Source of the DNA: Membranipora membranacea
Lineage: Eukaryota; Bryozoa; Gymnolaemata; Cheilostomatida; Membraniporidae
NCBI GenBank assembly: GCA_914767715.1
Contig: OU612070.1
Span: forward strand, 1,133,501 to 1,197,500
Direction: 5' to 3'
DNA length: 64,000 nucleotides
Every line of letters begins with the position of its first letter. Position 1 is the stretch's first letter. The notes below the pieces were generated by a model, which saw only the letters and a program-made list of their open reading frames with translations, searched no databases and had not been told where the DNA came from. Position numbers and translations under genes: made by a program. Below are positions 46,785-59,200 of this stretch, in pieces.

Positions 46785-49700
46785 TCAAGATTTTGTTGCA
46801 TAAAGCCATTTATCATTGTCTAGTAGTTCCGATAATTTTTTGTTGTATGGTTGGTAAAAACTATCTAAGAGTACTTTAGTTTTTTGTAGAAATGGCTTTT
46901 GCTTAGCTTGATTAAAAATTTGATTGGTCTGATTTTTTTCAAGCTTTCTTCTGCTCAAAGGAATATCCATGAAATCCAACACCCTGTTTAGTCCTTCTGT
47001 TTTGTTGTTTCCGTATTCTTCTAGCATACTGATGAAGAATTGATCCTGCAAAAGTAATGAACACAAATAGGTTACGAAATTTAAGTGTAAGACTCGCCAG
47101 AGATGTCATTCAATCTCTCATGTCAGCAATACTGTCCTAAGAGTGCTCAGCTACCCAGCTGTACCATATGAATATTCTCATCCTTCTTAATCAGGGAAAA
47201 TAATTTCAGAACTCAATTTATCTCTGGTTTGACATAATTTCGTAATCTTATTGGCCCGCTAACCAGTGAAACCATCACATATTTGGTTTTTTTGTACAAA
47301 AGGTTACTAGTAGCAGAGCTTTCAGAATAATATGTCGCAGGTTGTTGAAGACAAGTAGAAGAGGATCATACCTTTACGAATTTGAGAATTTGCTCAATAA
47401 AGATGTAATAGCATCCAATCCTCAACATGTCCGCCACTTTGTTATCAGGCGCATCAGCAATATACATTGTCAGAAATATACATCCTGTAACTCCATGCTG
47501 CTCTACGCAGCTGTCGAGATATCCTATGTTTTCCTCCACTTTATCGTGTAAGTACTTATTGCCGATAGATTCCGCAGTGTGATTACTGTCAGATATATAC
47601 CCCTTTGATAAAAATAAACCAAAGGTTGTCTTTGTAGATATACTACAAGGCATAGTCCCAAGATGAAAACACAGTCATCATCATTGCCTCTATTATTTGG
47701 ATTTATCTGAGCCAAGCATATTTATCTGACTGGTGAAAGCTGAGGAACGCTGCCTTTATTAAAGTTGGAGTTGGACATTGACAATGACATATGCTTATCC
47801 TTGACCCCTTCCTTTAATAGTAGAAAAAATATCATTACCAATCAGGCCACTGAGAGTACCATCAACCAATTATTGACGAGTATGACACTAATGCAAGTTG
47901 TTGTCCTCTTTCTTTGTAAGGGAAGGCAACTTCTAAAGCTTTGGGCTAAAGGCAAGTGAATTAATATTAATAACTAACTCAAAAGCAGACGCTCTATCTG
48001 AAGTAACAATTATGTCATCCTATTATCCCAATATTATGTCATGCAGTAAAACAGTTTTTCTATGGAAAAAGCCTGCCAAGAGGTACTAAAGGATATAGTA
48101 TGTATCTTCATTGTAAGGTTTCTGTACTGCTCACATTTGGCCGCAAGGATTGGGTAAAGTTTGAAGACAAAATAAAACCACACTAAGAATTAAGGGTACA
48201 ATTAGGCAAATTATCCATATATGTATAGAGATTGTAATTGCATCCATATTATATATATATACATATACATATATAATCAAGGAGTAACAGCTCCTCCTTG
48301 ATATAATATACACCAAGTTGTTTCTTACCACAAGAAATCATTCTTACTAAGTCACAAAGTTTATCAAATTGGATATCGATGTGTTGGCTCTAATTGCCAA
48401 CACACTGGCTTCCTGATATATAAAGATACTGCTTCATTGTGTTGAAAGATAAAATGAAGTACAAACAAAGGTTGCAAGTGATCTCCGTCTCATTGCAGTG
48501 TTAGCTTACCATTGAGAAGGCGTAGAAGTAATGAGATAGAAATCTGTTAGTTGGATTCCTCAATAGTATCATATATCTCTGTGAAGGGGAGCTGAGATAG
48601 GACAACTGCTGTATCATACTAGTGATAATATAATGATCTTCTGCCTCTTTAACAACCCTGTGTCTTTCAAATCCTCCTCCACTGTTCATAACAGTATATC
48701 TTCCCATAGATGCATGTCCTACAACACTTAATGTCAACCCAGTCGTTGAAATTGTGTACTACCTTTATGTTAAGCCGAGTGACATCCTCAGATTGTCTTT
48801 GTGTGTGAGAGAACTACATAGAAAAAAAGGAACTTTGCTCACTTGAAGAGGCAGAGGCCGGAGTACGCTGGATGCAGTCAGCAAAGTGTCAGACATTCAC
48901 AGCATGTACTTTCATCCAAATCTCTGCTTATTATGTAATTTTGAAAGGTCTAACTCGAGGTATCATCTGGTGACGTGAGTAAGATTGTGCTATCACAGTC
49001 GGGACGATCTTCACAGCCAGATGAATTGTGCTGCAAGACCCGATAGTCTGATTCCCATTGCGGGAGTATTCTTGTCTGATGCTTTAGCCCCCTCCCCCCG
49101 CTCAATTTAAATCTATTCAACGTGGACTTGGATTCTTTATGATACTGAGAAGAATATGTATGCATAGACATGTTAGTAACAATCAGAATTATGAAGGAAA
49201 CCAATTTGCTCGCAATAACTAGAATAATAATGTTTACTCACTTCTTCCGTGCCGTCTTGTATTCTATTGAATCGAAATAGTCTTTTGGACAGACGTGCTT
49301 TGGGTAATTGAGATATGGTTCATACCACCGGGAGTCAACAAACTTCAGAGAGTTTAAAGCCATTCGCAAATCTGTCGTGCCACATTTATGGATACCGAGA
49401 ACAAGCATATTAGGCACGCATGTCACTTCTGTGTGTTGACTCTTCCTGAGAAATGAAGAAAAAGTGCATGTAAAGCAAGTCATATTAATTCTGGTTTTGA
49501 GTGATGTGTCCTCGTTTAGTTTTAGCGGTATCACATCAGTTATTACTACTGATTACTTCATTGGTATTATTTTTTCTTTAATCTTTATAAACACTAGGTC
49601 ATATTTGACCGCCCTACTTAACAGGCCCCCTAAGCATAAGTGGCTTGTGTTGGGTAGTACCCTATACTCTTCCAACCGTTGCTGGGTATTCTTATTCGAA

Positions 49701-51485
49701 GAGACAGAGGGAGATATTTATACTGCATGCAAGCGCACAGTAGACCTCCTGTATTATTCATACTTATCATTTGTCTCATAAAATCTTCACCAAATGGTGA
49801 AACAGCTTGTTAAGGTTCATAAAAATATAGGGAGTTTAGGTCAATATAATGAGCAGAAGGAGCAGAAGAAGAGCGGAGGGGGCTCAGGGGGTTGCATTAT
49901 CATGTATAACCGGGAACAAAACACCCCTTAGCCATATAAAAATAAAATGTATACCCTTCCAGTACACACTGTTTGCATAACAACTAGCCCTCTAGTTAAA
50001 ACTCCACACAATTCATTATGACCAATTTACGTTTAATCACTGAAAGGTGACTTTGTTTATTCAGATCTTGAGTTCAACTAGTTTCGTTTGGGACATGGAT
50101 GGCTTGGCGGTTATTAAGGGGCCGAATGCTCATGGCCCACTGGAAGGATGCAGAAGGGGTGTTAGAGCGAGGTCAGGGAATCAGCCAGCCCTTAATGGCG
50201 TTCAGGATGGCGATTGCGGCCGAAGGCAGCAGTTAAGGGGGTTGTAGGGAGGCTAGGAAACTCTGTTTTTTGCAATTCATCAGTTTTACGACTATAGAAC
50301 CTGTTTACAGCACTTTTGTTTCATTTTACAATAAGTTACTACCCTGTTTTTTCAGATTCCTCGTATCCTAAAACATACAACTATGTTGTTACATCAATGA
50401 AATATCATAAACGAACAGACTTATTAATGGTTGTCTTCTCCCATGTCTGGACATTCTCAGACACGGCACTTTTCAGAGACTCAAAATTAAATCCTGTCAA
50501 TAGAGGCTCGTTAGAAATAGACATTACTCTATGATCTATAATACAATATGAGAATGTCTTCTTTTTTCCTACAAATATTTTCCCATGCTAGTTGAATAGT
50601 TGTCTTACGTGACGATAAAATCTGATCGAAACGACAACTCACCCCCCCCACCCAACTACTCTTAACTCACCTTATCTCACCTTAACTCACCCACCCATCC
50701 CCTTTAACGGCCGCCTACGGCCACGATTGCAACCCCAAATGCTATTAGGGCTGGCTGTGGTTGGGGGGGGGGGGGAGGGGCAAAATGGTTTGCATTGAGA
50801 GACTAAAATTAAGGGCTTTAGTGTATACCTGAGCAAAAACTCATTACACAGTGATATATATTTAGCAGAAGAGGAGAAGGTAGAATTGGACCAGGAGCAG
50901 AACTACTCTAAAACATGAACCAACCTGAATTTGCTGGTGAACATACTCGAGTTTACACAAGCGTTTAGCGTAGTAAGAAAGATGTACCAATCTACTGAAC
51001 CAATGTGAGATGGCATTCAGCTTATTGATTAGGGTTTGATTGATAATTGAATCTTGCCACCAGCGACCCAGGTAGAATTTGAACATTCCAACTAGCTAGA
51101 ACTTAGCGGTTCCTACATCAAACACTTACCCAGCGTTCCAGATCTCGTTCATATTCCAGCACAGACTATCCCCGTACCCGGATAGATATGTCGGCTTGAA
51201 GCAGCGCTCATCTATAGGCTGGTAACGTATCTCCTTGCCTCTCTTTAATACTCTATGTCTCAGAGCAGTATACTCAGATTCTCCATTGTTATTTTCTCCT
51301 GTTGTTTGAGGACTCGTGTCTGATTGATGACGTTGCGCAGATATGGCTGTTGAGCTGTCTTTCTCTAAAAGTTTTATCTTTGTACATCCTTGTTTTGGAG
51401 GTATGTCAAAATGACACGCAAAATATCCGATGAAAAGTCCCATGCACAGAAGAGTCGCAGCATAGCAAGCTTTTACTTTTCCCAT
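46785..51485 (-). CDS. CHST15-like carbohydrate sulfotransferase, paralogue B, five exons
   Basis: Tandem paralogue of the gene at 30511-38925, same strand, and probably the same type of PAPS-dependent Golgi enzyme. Exons in coding order: 51485-51130, 49445-49242, 48726-48510, 47602-47372, 47045-46785; about 422 aa. Every intron has the same phase and protein position as in paralogue A, and exons 2, 3 and 5 have identical lengths (204, 217, 261). The membrane segment is ATLLCMGLFIGYFAC. The phosphosulfate loop is GIHKCGTTDL (136-145) and the 3'-phosphate site LRNPTNRFLSHYFYAFS. Most differences lie in the stem and in the loop after exon 2's catalytic motif, which may point to a changed acceptor. 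The introns are shorter than in A. Confidence 0.9.
48245..48275. repeat. (TA)n microsatellite
   Basis: TATATATATA with ACATATACATATATA in the intron between exons 3 and 4 of paralogue B. Confidence 0.8.
50090..50780. repeat. GC-rich inverted-repeat element
   Basis: CAGCCAGCCCTTAATGGCGT, then GATTGCGGCCGAAGGCAGCA and GTTAAGGGGG at about 50180-50247, match inverted GTTAAAGGGG, GGCCGTAGGCGGCC and CAGCCAGCCCTAATAGC on the reverse strand at about 50699-50757. The flanks are C-runs and G-runs (near 50642 and 50764). The composition differs sharply from the AT-rich intron (49446-51129) around it, consistent with an inserted non-autonomous DNA element. Confidence 0.6.
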
Positions 51486-52618
51486 TCCACTGTGTCAGAT
51501 GTGATGAGTGAAATGCGTGGGCTATTCTGGTTTGAATTTCTGATTAATTGGATTGATTATACACCTCTTTACAGCTCAATAAATAATCGGGTGATTTAGA
51601 TCATCTCCATGGTAACGGTACAAACTTTATATGTAAGAGAACACAGAATCACATGCATATTTGCTTAGTCTGAGCCCCCCAGACACTTGCCCACCGTCGA
51701 CGTCCCCCGGGGAGTTACAAGCAGTTGGTTTGAGAAAAGATGGTAAAAAAAGAGCTCCTTGATTGGAGACTGAATACACCTTCCACTCCTTACTAGTAGC
51801 TTCTGTGCTGTACCCTTGTATTAACTTATCACAAAGTATACATAATGCAATAATAACTGATTCTGTTTTTGTTTTCCATCATGTGTATAGTTAAAAAGTG
51901 ACTCAAAGGACATTTGGTACGACACGCAGGTTTTTTTACACATACACATACAATACACATACTTCAATTAAAAAAACCAACTCTTTATTAACACTCATAA
52001 CAGAAGATATTATGTTAACAGTGACTATAGTGTTAGGGCTGGCTTAGCTTTGATTAGCTTAGAGGCAACATTTCTATTTTTGCAAATTGGTGTCACCAAA
52101 CCCAAAATTATATGTTATAAAAATTGCCAATGATCAATTTACCACATATCAGGAGCAAAGTTCATGTTTTACACACCTGTTAACACATAATTTAGAGGTG
52201 AAAAAAGTCTACCATTTTGTTCATGTTCAAAATAGTGAAATTAGCTAAAGTTTACTCAAACATACTCCCATCTTACGTAGGTAAAATAGGTGCTAGCTTT
52301 AATCAGCTGAGCTGTGTTTTAGCTAACATCTATACCACTTAGGTAAATTTGCAGATACCTGCAAGTCCTATCAGCAACTAAAAAGGCTTGACAATCGTTC
52401 AGGATTAGGGGCATATCCAATCTTCTTACATACTATGGTAGTTCAGTTCTACGTTCTCCCTGATCTCAGTGTACAATATTAAAGTGGGTGTGAAAATAAT
52501 GCTGATCTTGAAGATTATTTCCTCGCATGTTGATGTGAAAGTTATATTTTAAATTTTGTCACATTTTTATTTGCGAGTCAAATCCATTACTAAAGACTCT
52601 GACAGGTTACCAAAAACA

Positions 52619-52702
52619 GTGAAAGTAATGATGTTATATTGTTTCAGCTAGCAAAGTTGAATGGCATTGCTAGCTGAAATAATATAACAGCATTATTTTC
52701 AC
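52619..52702. repeat. hairpin with 36-bp arms
   Basis: The left arm (52619-52654) reads GTGAAAGTAATGATGTTATA onward and pairs with 52667-52702 with four mismatches around a 12-base loop. The arms meet at TTTCAGCTAGCAA and TTGCTAGCTGAAA. It could be a MITE or a precursor-like RNA hairpin. Confidence 0.75.
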
Positions 52703-52802
52703 CTTCACAGAATAAACATGTGGCATAATGTAGCAGATGGCTTGTCAGCATACTTAAGTACTTGTGTATCCTTTCTACTAGGAAAAGGACAACAGCTGAA
52801 CA

Positions 52803-52881
52803 GCAGCAAACAAACAGAGTCTAACCTGTCAGCAAACAAACAGAGCCTAACCTGTCAGCAAACAAACAGAGTCTAACCTGT
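52803..52881 (+). repeat. 26-bp minisatellite, three copies
   Basis: CAGCAAACAAACAGAGTCTA plus ACCTGT occurs three times in tandem with a single variable base (GTCTA or GCCTA). Confidence 0.9.
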
Positions 52882-52895
52882 TTATGGTGAAAGAT

Positions 52896-52983
52896 AGTCT
52901 AAGTGCTCAGACGGCAGCGAGTTAATGCCATTATATTAATATAATGTCACTAGCTCGCAGTGCAGCTTTCTGAGCCTTAGACT
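52896..52983. repeat. imperfect 88-bp palindrome
   Basis: AGTCTAAG, GCTCAGA, GCGAGTTAATGCCATTATAT on the left pair with ATATAATGTCACTAGCTCGC, TCTGAGC, CTTAGACT on the right, with a central TTAATATAA-type palindrome. It lies 200 bases from the hairpin at 52619. Confidence 0.7.
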
Positions 52984-54501
52984 CAATTTATGATGGTTTG
53001 AGTAGGCTGAGTCAAGAGTATCTTGTAGATTCATTACTTTATGTGATGGCTAAAATTAGTATCGCCTGCACAGCCTAACAACGGCTGACAATACACATTT
53101 TGTGTGGGAGTTGTCTTTACAACATCAATGTGGACATAACTCTGAACCCTTAACATTACAGACACTGGGTGCTCACTCTAATTGGTACCGTCATTGAGTA
53201 TAGTACTTGCAGGCGTTAAAGATTTTTATTATAAAGAGGCTTGAAATAGCAAAATTTATGGCTTGCTTATACCTACTCAACTTCCTTACATCTAATTACG
53301 TATTATGCTCTTACCTAAGCTAGTGAAAATTGTCAACTAGCTCAAAAACTTGGCTAAATTAATCTGGCTAGTTATATTAGACAGTAGAGCAGATATGACA
53401 ATTACATATAATCCATAACAAACAATGACAGAGACTGTGAATCATAAATATAGCGATGTAAGACATGGTGGGCAGGGAGTATTTTGGTGTTTTCTCTTCA
53501 TATGGGATTGTCAGAGAAAAGCAAATCAAAGGCCATTTTAATATATCACTGTCAAGAGATGCCACTGAAATAGACATCATGAGGTTACTTTGAGCAGCGG
53601 TTTTCTTACTCCCTGGTATCAGAGATGAATCCAACTGTGGGAAAAGAGTATATACGGGCATTGTCAGAAAGAAACGCATGAATCATCTTTTTGAGTGTAC
53701 AGGAGAAAGATTTGAGGTGTATCTGCTAGAATTTCATGTCATGTCAAGTGGTGGCATATATATAAATATATTTTTGCTGACTACTACATATTGTTTTGAA
53801 CTACCTGTAATAATCTGGCAAACAACATTCTAGCAAATCATGGATGTGCCGCTGATCGATGCTTTCGGAAACAAAAGCGTTAATCTATACATCATAACTT
53901 TTCTTTATCTATCCTTGGTATTGACTGAGAAAACCATTGGTCATGATGTTGATTCATGTAAACTAAATTGTTGGGTGAATATGCTAATAATAGAATTCAG
54001 GCTCACTGTGGAACCATACATAATACTATGAACTTCGGGACTAGTTAATCGACAGATTTTGGATGTCTTTTTATTAATGGATTATTAAATTCAAACAGCA
54101 AAATCATAGAAACTGAAATAAAAAAATGTATAATGTATTTGGCTTGTGCGGAAATTAGAAAGGCACGGACTTCACCGAAATGAGAATTTGGTAGCATAAT
54201 AAACGAGAGCAGGAAGACATGTGCCATGAATAAAGAGTTATAATATCGATCTAAAAAATATAGAGTACATTTTCATATGGGCGGATATGGGTGGTATTAG
54301 CACCAAATCAAAATGAGTATTGCACAGCAATACACAATTGTAAAAATGCAAGAGATACATGTAAAGTTAACAATAGTTATCTGCTCTTATGAGAAGAGGA
54401 GACAACTCAAGATACTGTAAATATATAAATAATAAGAGAGATCGATACAATGGTATCGGCAGGAGAAAACTCAAAGTGCGACTGTACACAGATTATACTA
54501 T

Positions 54502-56238
54502 TCAGAGTTTCCAGCCATTAATGATGCTACTTATACTTGGTAGACCTTCACAATCAGTCTGTGTACCCTTCTCGTCTCCTACTGGCACTGGTGTGTTCAT
54601 CATATCATCTATAATCATATCTAATGTCTTCATGGTCTCAAACTTAGCCGGCTGAGGTGAGGCAGGAGGAGAAGTGGATGTCACCTCTATCTCCTGAGCC
54701 ACAGGTATGCTGTCAGACAGCGAGCAGGTAGGCAGCAGGTACTCATAATCTGACACAGTAGAGTTGATGGATGAGTAGTCTCTCTCGCTTTCTATCGAGT
54801 GACACACAGTATCTCTGTAATCGTTACCGGTAGTAGACCAGTCGTATGTGGGCATAGTTAGATTAGATGTGTAGCTTGGTATGTTGCTGCTGTAACTGGA
54901 CATTGTGTAGTTGTGTTTGTAGCTTAGGTCTTGGTTACTCCTAAGGAAGATCTCTGCTGGGTCTTCTATGACGATGTAGTGATCAAGCTCTTCTGGGTAG
55001 GGTTCGGCGGAGGGGAGATAACAGCTGGTGGAATCAAATGGCTCCACTGGAGGGAGATAAGAAGCCCTGTCACCGATGCTGCTGCCGGTTGAAGAGTTGC
55101 TGAGGCATGTTGAGTAACTATCGATACTTGAGTTGCTGATTTTACGGAGCATGTAATCAGATGAGGGACGGTAAAAGGCCTCTGACTTGGACGGAGGGCT
55201 GCTGTCATATGAACTGACCGAACCTGTAGAGCTCTTTCTTTTGCCTGAAAGCAACAGAATAAGAAGTTTGAACATCACATGAATGATCTATCAATACTAA
55301 TGAGAAGAACAAACATAAGTGGTAAGTTAAGCTTAAAGTACAAGATTAATTCATCAACGCTAATTTATGGCCGCATTTCGATCTTGTTGTTGGATGTTAA
55401 AAAATGGGACGGCTGATGACGCTCACAGTAAACAGTTAATGGTGGCCATACTAGGATGTTCCAGCTAAAACAATATCAGTTGGTCTTTTTTGCAATATTT
55501 TAGGAGATCTCATATCGAAGATAATCAGCTGTTCATCCTTTCATTACAAACCATTACATTACAAATAAATACCATAAAAACAAGCGGTTGTATTTAAATT
55601 CCACAAATAGTTGCAAGCGTTTTTTTTATTTCCTTATTAATCTGCAATTAAAAGGTAACGCAGTTGCCAAGTTCAATTGCATTGAATATTTCTTACAACA
55701 TTGCTTTTGGTACACCATTGGTTCCCAGCTGTGCTGTTGGCCATAACAACAATATTTTTAGAGCAGTGTCAAAGCCTGAATGATTACCTTGTTTTGTTTT
55801 ATCAGAGTTAGCCTTCTTAGCGGTTGTCGCCGGAGCTTTAACCTTCTTCACCTCACTGACAGGGCATTTCTTCTTCCTTGGAATATACCTGTAGCCTGGG
55901 TTCTCGAGCAGATGAAGTTGTTTGAGACGTTCAGCTTCTTCTATGTAAGGCTGACGCTGCATTATACTCAGTGTTTTCCAGCGCTTACCAAGCATCATAC
56001 TAATCAGAGCATTGTCCATGTCAGGGTCCACCTCGACGATCTTCCTTCTCTCCTCTCTACTCCACACCATGAAAGCATTCATCGGTCTCTTCACTCGAGC
56101 CCCCTTCTTACACAGAGTGGCATCTGAGTATGGGGTTTTAGATGATGCCTCTACCTGAAGACTTCCCCACTTTGGAGGCTTGGGAGGCATTGGAATGACC
56201 AAGTCTTTTTGTGAAAACTTTTGCATTCTAATAGTCAA
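54502..56238 (-). CDS. Sox HMG-box transcription factor, group C-like, two exons
   Basis: Nuclear DNA-binding regulator of development. Exons: 56238-55788 and 55244-54502, joined at a phase-1 intron; 397 aa. The HMG box spans about residues 48-122 (RVKRPMNAFMVWSREERRKI onward), with the intercalating FM pair intact, and ends PRKKK. RRKI, PDM, LGKRWK and EAERL are closest to Sox4/11 (group C). Helix 2 is unusual: where most Sox proteins have NAEISKRLG this one has NALISMMLG, losing one acidic and two basic residues. A lysine-rich segment follows. The C-terminal half is rich in S, T, Y and P with acidic patches and ends DMIIDDMMN and SISSIINGWKL, likely a transactivation region. Two possible starts (residues 1 and 5). 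A TATA-like TTTAAATATAG lies about 95 bases upstream, which is weak evidence for a promoter. Confidence 0.93.
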
Positions 56239-59200
56239 GTATTATGCGATCTGATTGAGAACTATCTGAGGACAGGTAATGTTTCCCGATGAGAACCAGC
56301 TGAATAATGATCCATACACCAAGAGGTGTCTATATTTAAACAGTGCTTCTACCTTGGTGGAAAAAAAACCAATAAGATTATGTAAATCACAATGTACGAC
56401 CAGTTGGTAACTCTGTAGTGCTCAACCACCGTGCAGTTTTGAATTTTTTGCACAAAAGTACTCAATCATAAGATTAGTTTCACAAGATTACTGGTTAATT
56501 GATGTAATCTTATAATGAAACAAAAGTTATCGCCCAATACCAGCATAGATTATGAACGGGTGATTTCTATTTTCGCGGGCAATACCACCGATTTTTGAAC
56601 ATAAATATACAAAATTATACACAAAGGAACACCAATAAAGCTTGCAAAATACCAAATACAGTTTTACAAAAAAAGTGACTTGCAGATTAAGGCTGGTGTA
56701 AGTCTGTCAAAATTTAATGATGTAGTATCTGACAGTGATGGGGATGAGGCTGTACCTGATACCGGAGTCAGCTGTTCATGATAGCTGCATGTATTTATAT
56801 ATATATATATATGAAGGCGTATAACATGCTAATTCACCAAATTAAAACTGTACTTTAAACCAAAAAAATGAATAAAAATGTTTAAAAACTTTTCATATCA
56901 AATTTCAAATTCTTTGTTAGAACTCAAAAGGATCTTACATAAATGCAGTGCGTCTTGCAATATATCAAATCAGGTCTCAGGTTAGCCAAGAATAAAAAAA
57001 TGAGCATTCTATCTGAAGTGAATCTTATATTATGTTTTATGTGTGTTTGATGACTGATATAAGGAATTTACATTTGAGTTACTGTTGTATTATGGGAACA
57101 CCATCAACATACCCTGTTATACAAAACTCATCCAATCTTGAAAACCAAGTGTCAGTAGGCATTTTGGTGAACTCTTGTCTAGATCTCTTGCTAAAAAGAG
57201 GTTTTTTTATCCACTAATGATCACCTTGGATGTAACTGAGCACAGTACCCGTACTGAGTTACTTCCATGGATGTGGAGCTCATGCTAACTGTTAGCATTA
57301 CTTCCTCACCCTGCAAGAAATCTCGAACTCAACATTTTTGCAGAGAATATTACTTAACTGATCAAAATTTCTCTTGCACTCTGTTGCCCAATATTACCTA
57401 TGCTAAATTTGAGTCAACTATTGAATCTGACCTTCCCATATTTTGATCCAAACAGCAATGTTCGCAAGTTCGATGTTTGATATCGATTTCCATTTAAACG
57501 ATCCCCTCCTTTGCTTCACTTTGCTCAGTGATACATTTATAATGACAATCGTGTCAGTGAATATTCATAGTGCATCTGAAATAAACTTGATTGCAGTCAA
57601 CTAATGTGTACACACTGTTTTGATTTAGGTTTTGTAAACAAAAATATATTGACAAAATCAAGCCGTGCATTTTCTAAGTTTTCTCTAGTTATGTCAGTGC
57701 GACCAAAGTGATTAAGAAAACGTCTCATGGCTTATCACTAAAGGCATGCTGCTATGAGTAGGGAAATGTAAACGGAGCCAACAGTCTAAGGTGAAGTGTG
57801 GACAAACGATCGGATTAGATATGTTACAAAATCTTCCAAAATGTTGCAACCAGCTTTTGGCCAGTTTACACATACACCAAATGTCACAATCCTCCATGGG
57901 TTTATTTGTGTTGTTCTCTGACAATATCCAAAATTAAAGATCTCTGTATAGATTGGATGATCATTAGACTCAATCAAAGTTATCCACCTCGCTAACACTC
58001 TGAAACAAAGAGGACAAACCTCTATAAATCACTGACGCTCTGCTAATACCTCGGGAACACCAACATGCCAACTAAAAGATTGCTAATTAAGCTTTGTTGT
58101 TGGTGGCGTGCATTTCACATTAGCGGATGTGATTTATGTACCAGTGGAATCTTAAAATTGCGTGCTAAACTAAGAGGATTTACAGTGGAAAACTTGGAGA
58201 TAAATCAAAATTCACCATTCTTGAATTGCCTAATCCATTGTATTCTTAGTCAAGAGCTGCTATTTCTACACAGTATCAAAAAAAGGTGTATATTATACAA
58301 ATGAGATTGGTACCACCTTAACAAAATGGAAAAGGACCCTAAACTGCTCATTAGGAAACCAAAGCTCATTAAAAATCTACCTTAAGATTGGAAATGTATA
58401 TTTCGGTAAGACGAAAAAATGAACCACAAAATTTCCAATTTACTCCTCTAATCCAGATAAGCTTGGATTTTGTTTTACAGAATATTTGGAGCCTGGTGAT
58501 GCATGGTACAGTCATAATTGCACTAAAATTCAATTTCAAACCTACCAAATTCATCAATGATGATTGATGCCTGTAATAAGGCAGAAGACAGTTCTTGCTT
58601 TCAACCCTTCCGTTAAAAAATATCCACAGGTTCATAATTAATAACAAGCGCCTAACACGAGCAGACATCATTGTGAATCAGCTCAGATTTTCCCATACTT
58701 TTGCTTTTTAGAGGTATGTTAGTGCTTCATCCTGCCAGAACCTGTGACATAAATGTTACCTACAAATAAAAATGAAAATTAATTTAATCGATGTTTACTC
58801 AGAATTTGACCTTAAAAAATTTCAAATTTCTGTAATAGATGATGTCATTGACATCAGTTTAGGGATGCACAAGTCATCCGAACAATTCATTGAGCTCTGA
58901 AAAGGTTGTAGAAAATTTTGTTAAATGTTTGATGAACATGTTTACAGGTCTAAACTTTGAAACAAACTTATAAAAATCGGAATAACCTTCCAAGTCTAAG
59001 GGATCTTGGTGTTGTTGTCTACAAAGGAATTCTAGAGGCAAGCCTTCATGCCCCATCTCATATATCATGTGATGTCCACGGCGACAGAGTATTTAATGAG
59101 TGGACAACTCTCTTCTGAATAGCTATGATAGCAAATAGTATGCTTTAATATATACACGGTATGATAGAGTCAATATGTCTTTGATTTTTTATTTGGTTCC

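Larger units (their letters stand above)
51486..54501. other. intergenic between sulfotransferase B and the Sox gene
   Basis: It holds the likely promoter of paralogue B (near 51486-51700), two hairpins and a 26-bp triplicate listed separately. Short open frames at 53377-53679 and 53840-54031 show no recognised domain. Confidence 0.45.

Noticed and set aside
54966-55208. A second - strand frame inside the Sox gene
   Set aside because: It is an alternative frame of the serine-rich Sox C-terminal exon.
55780-56127. A + strand frame of 115 codons
   Set aside because: It is antisense to the HMG-box exon, whose - strand translation is clearly Sox.
58369-59068. Possible - strand gene pieces (frames ending at 58369 and 58874)
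   Set aside because: They look somewhat coding-like, but no recognised domain, convincing splice pair or shared family was found.
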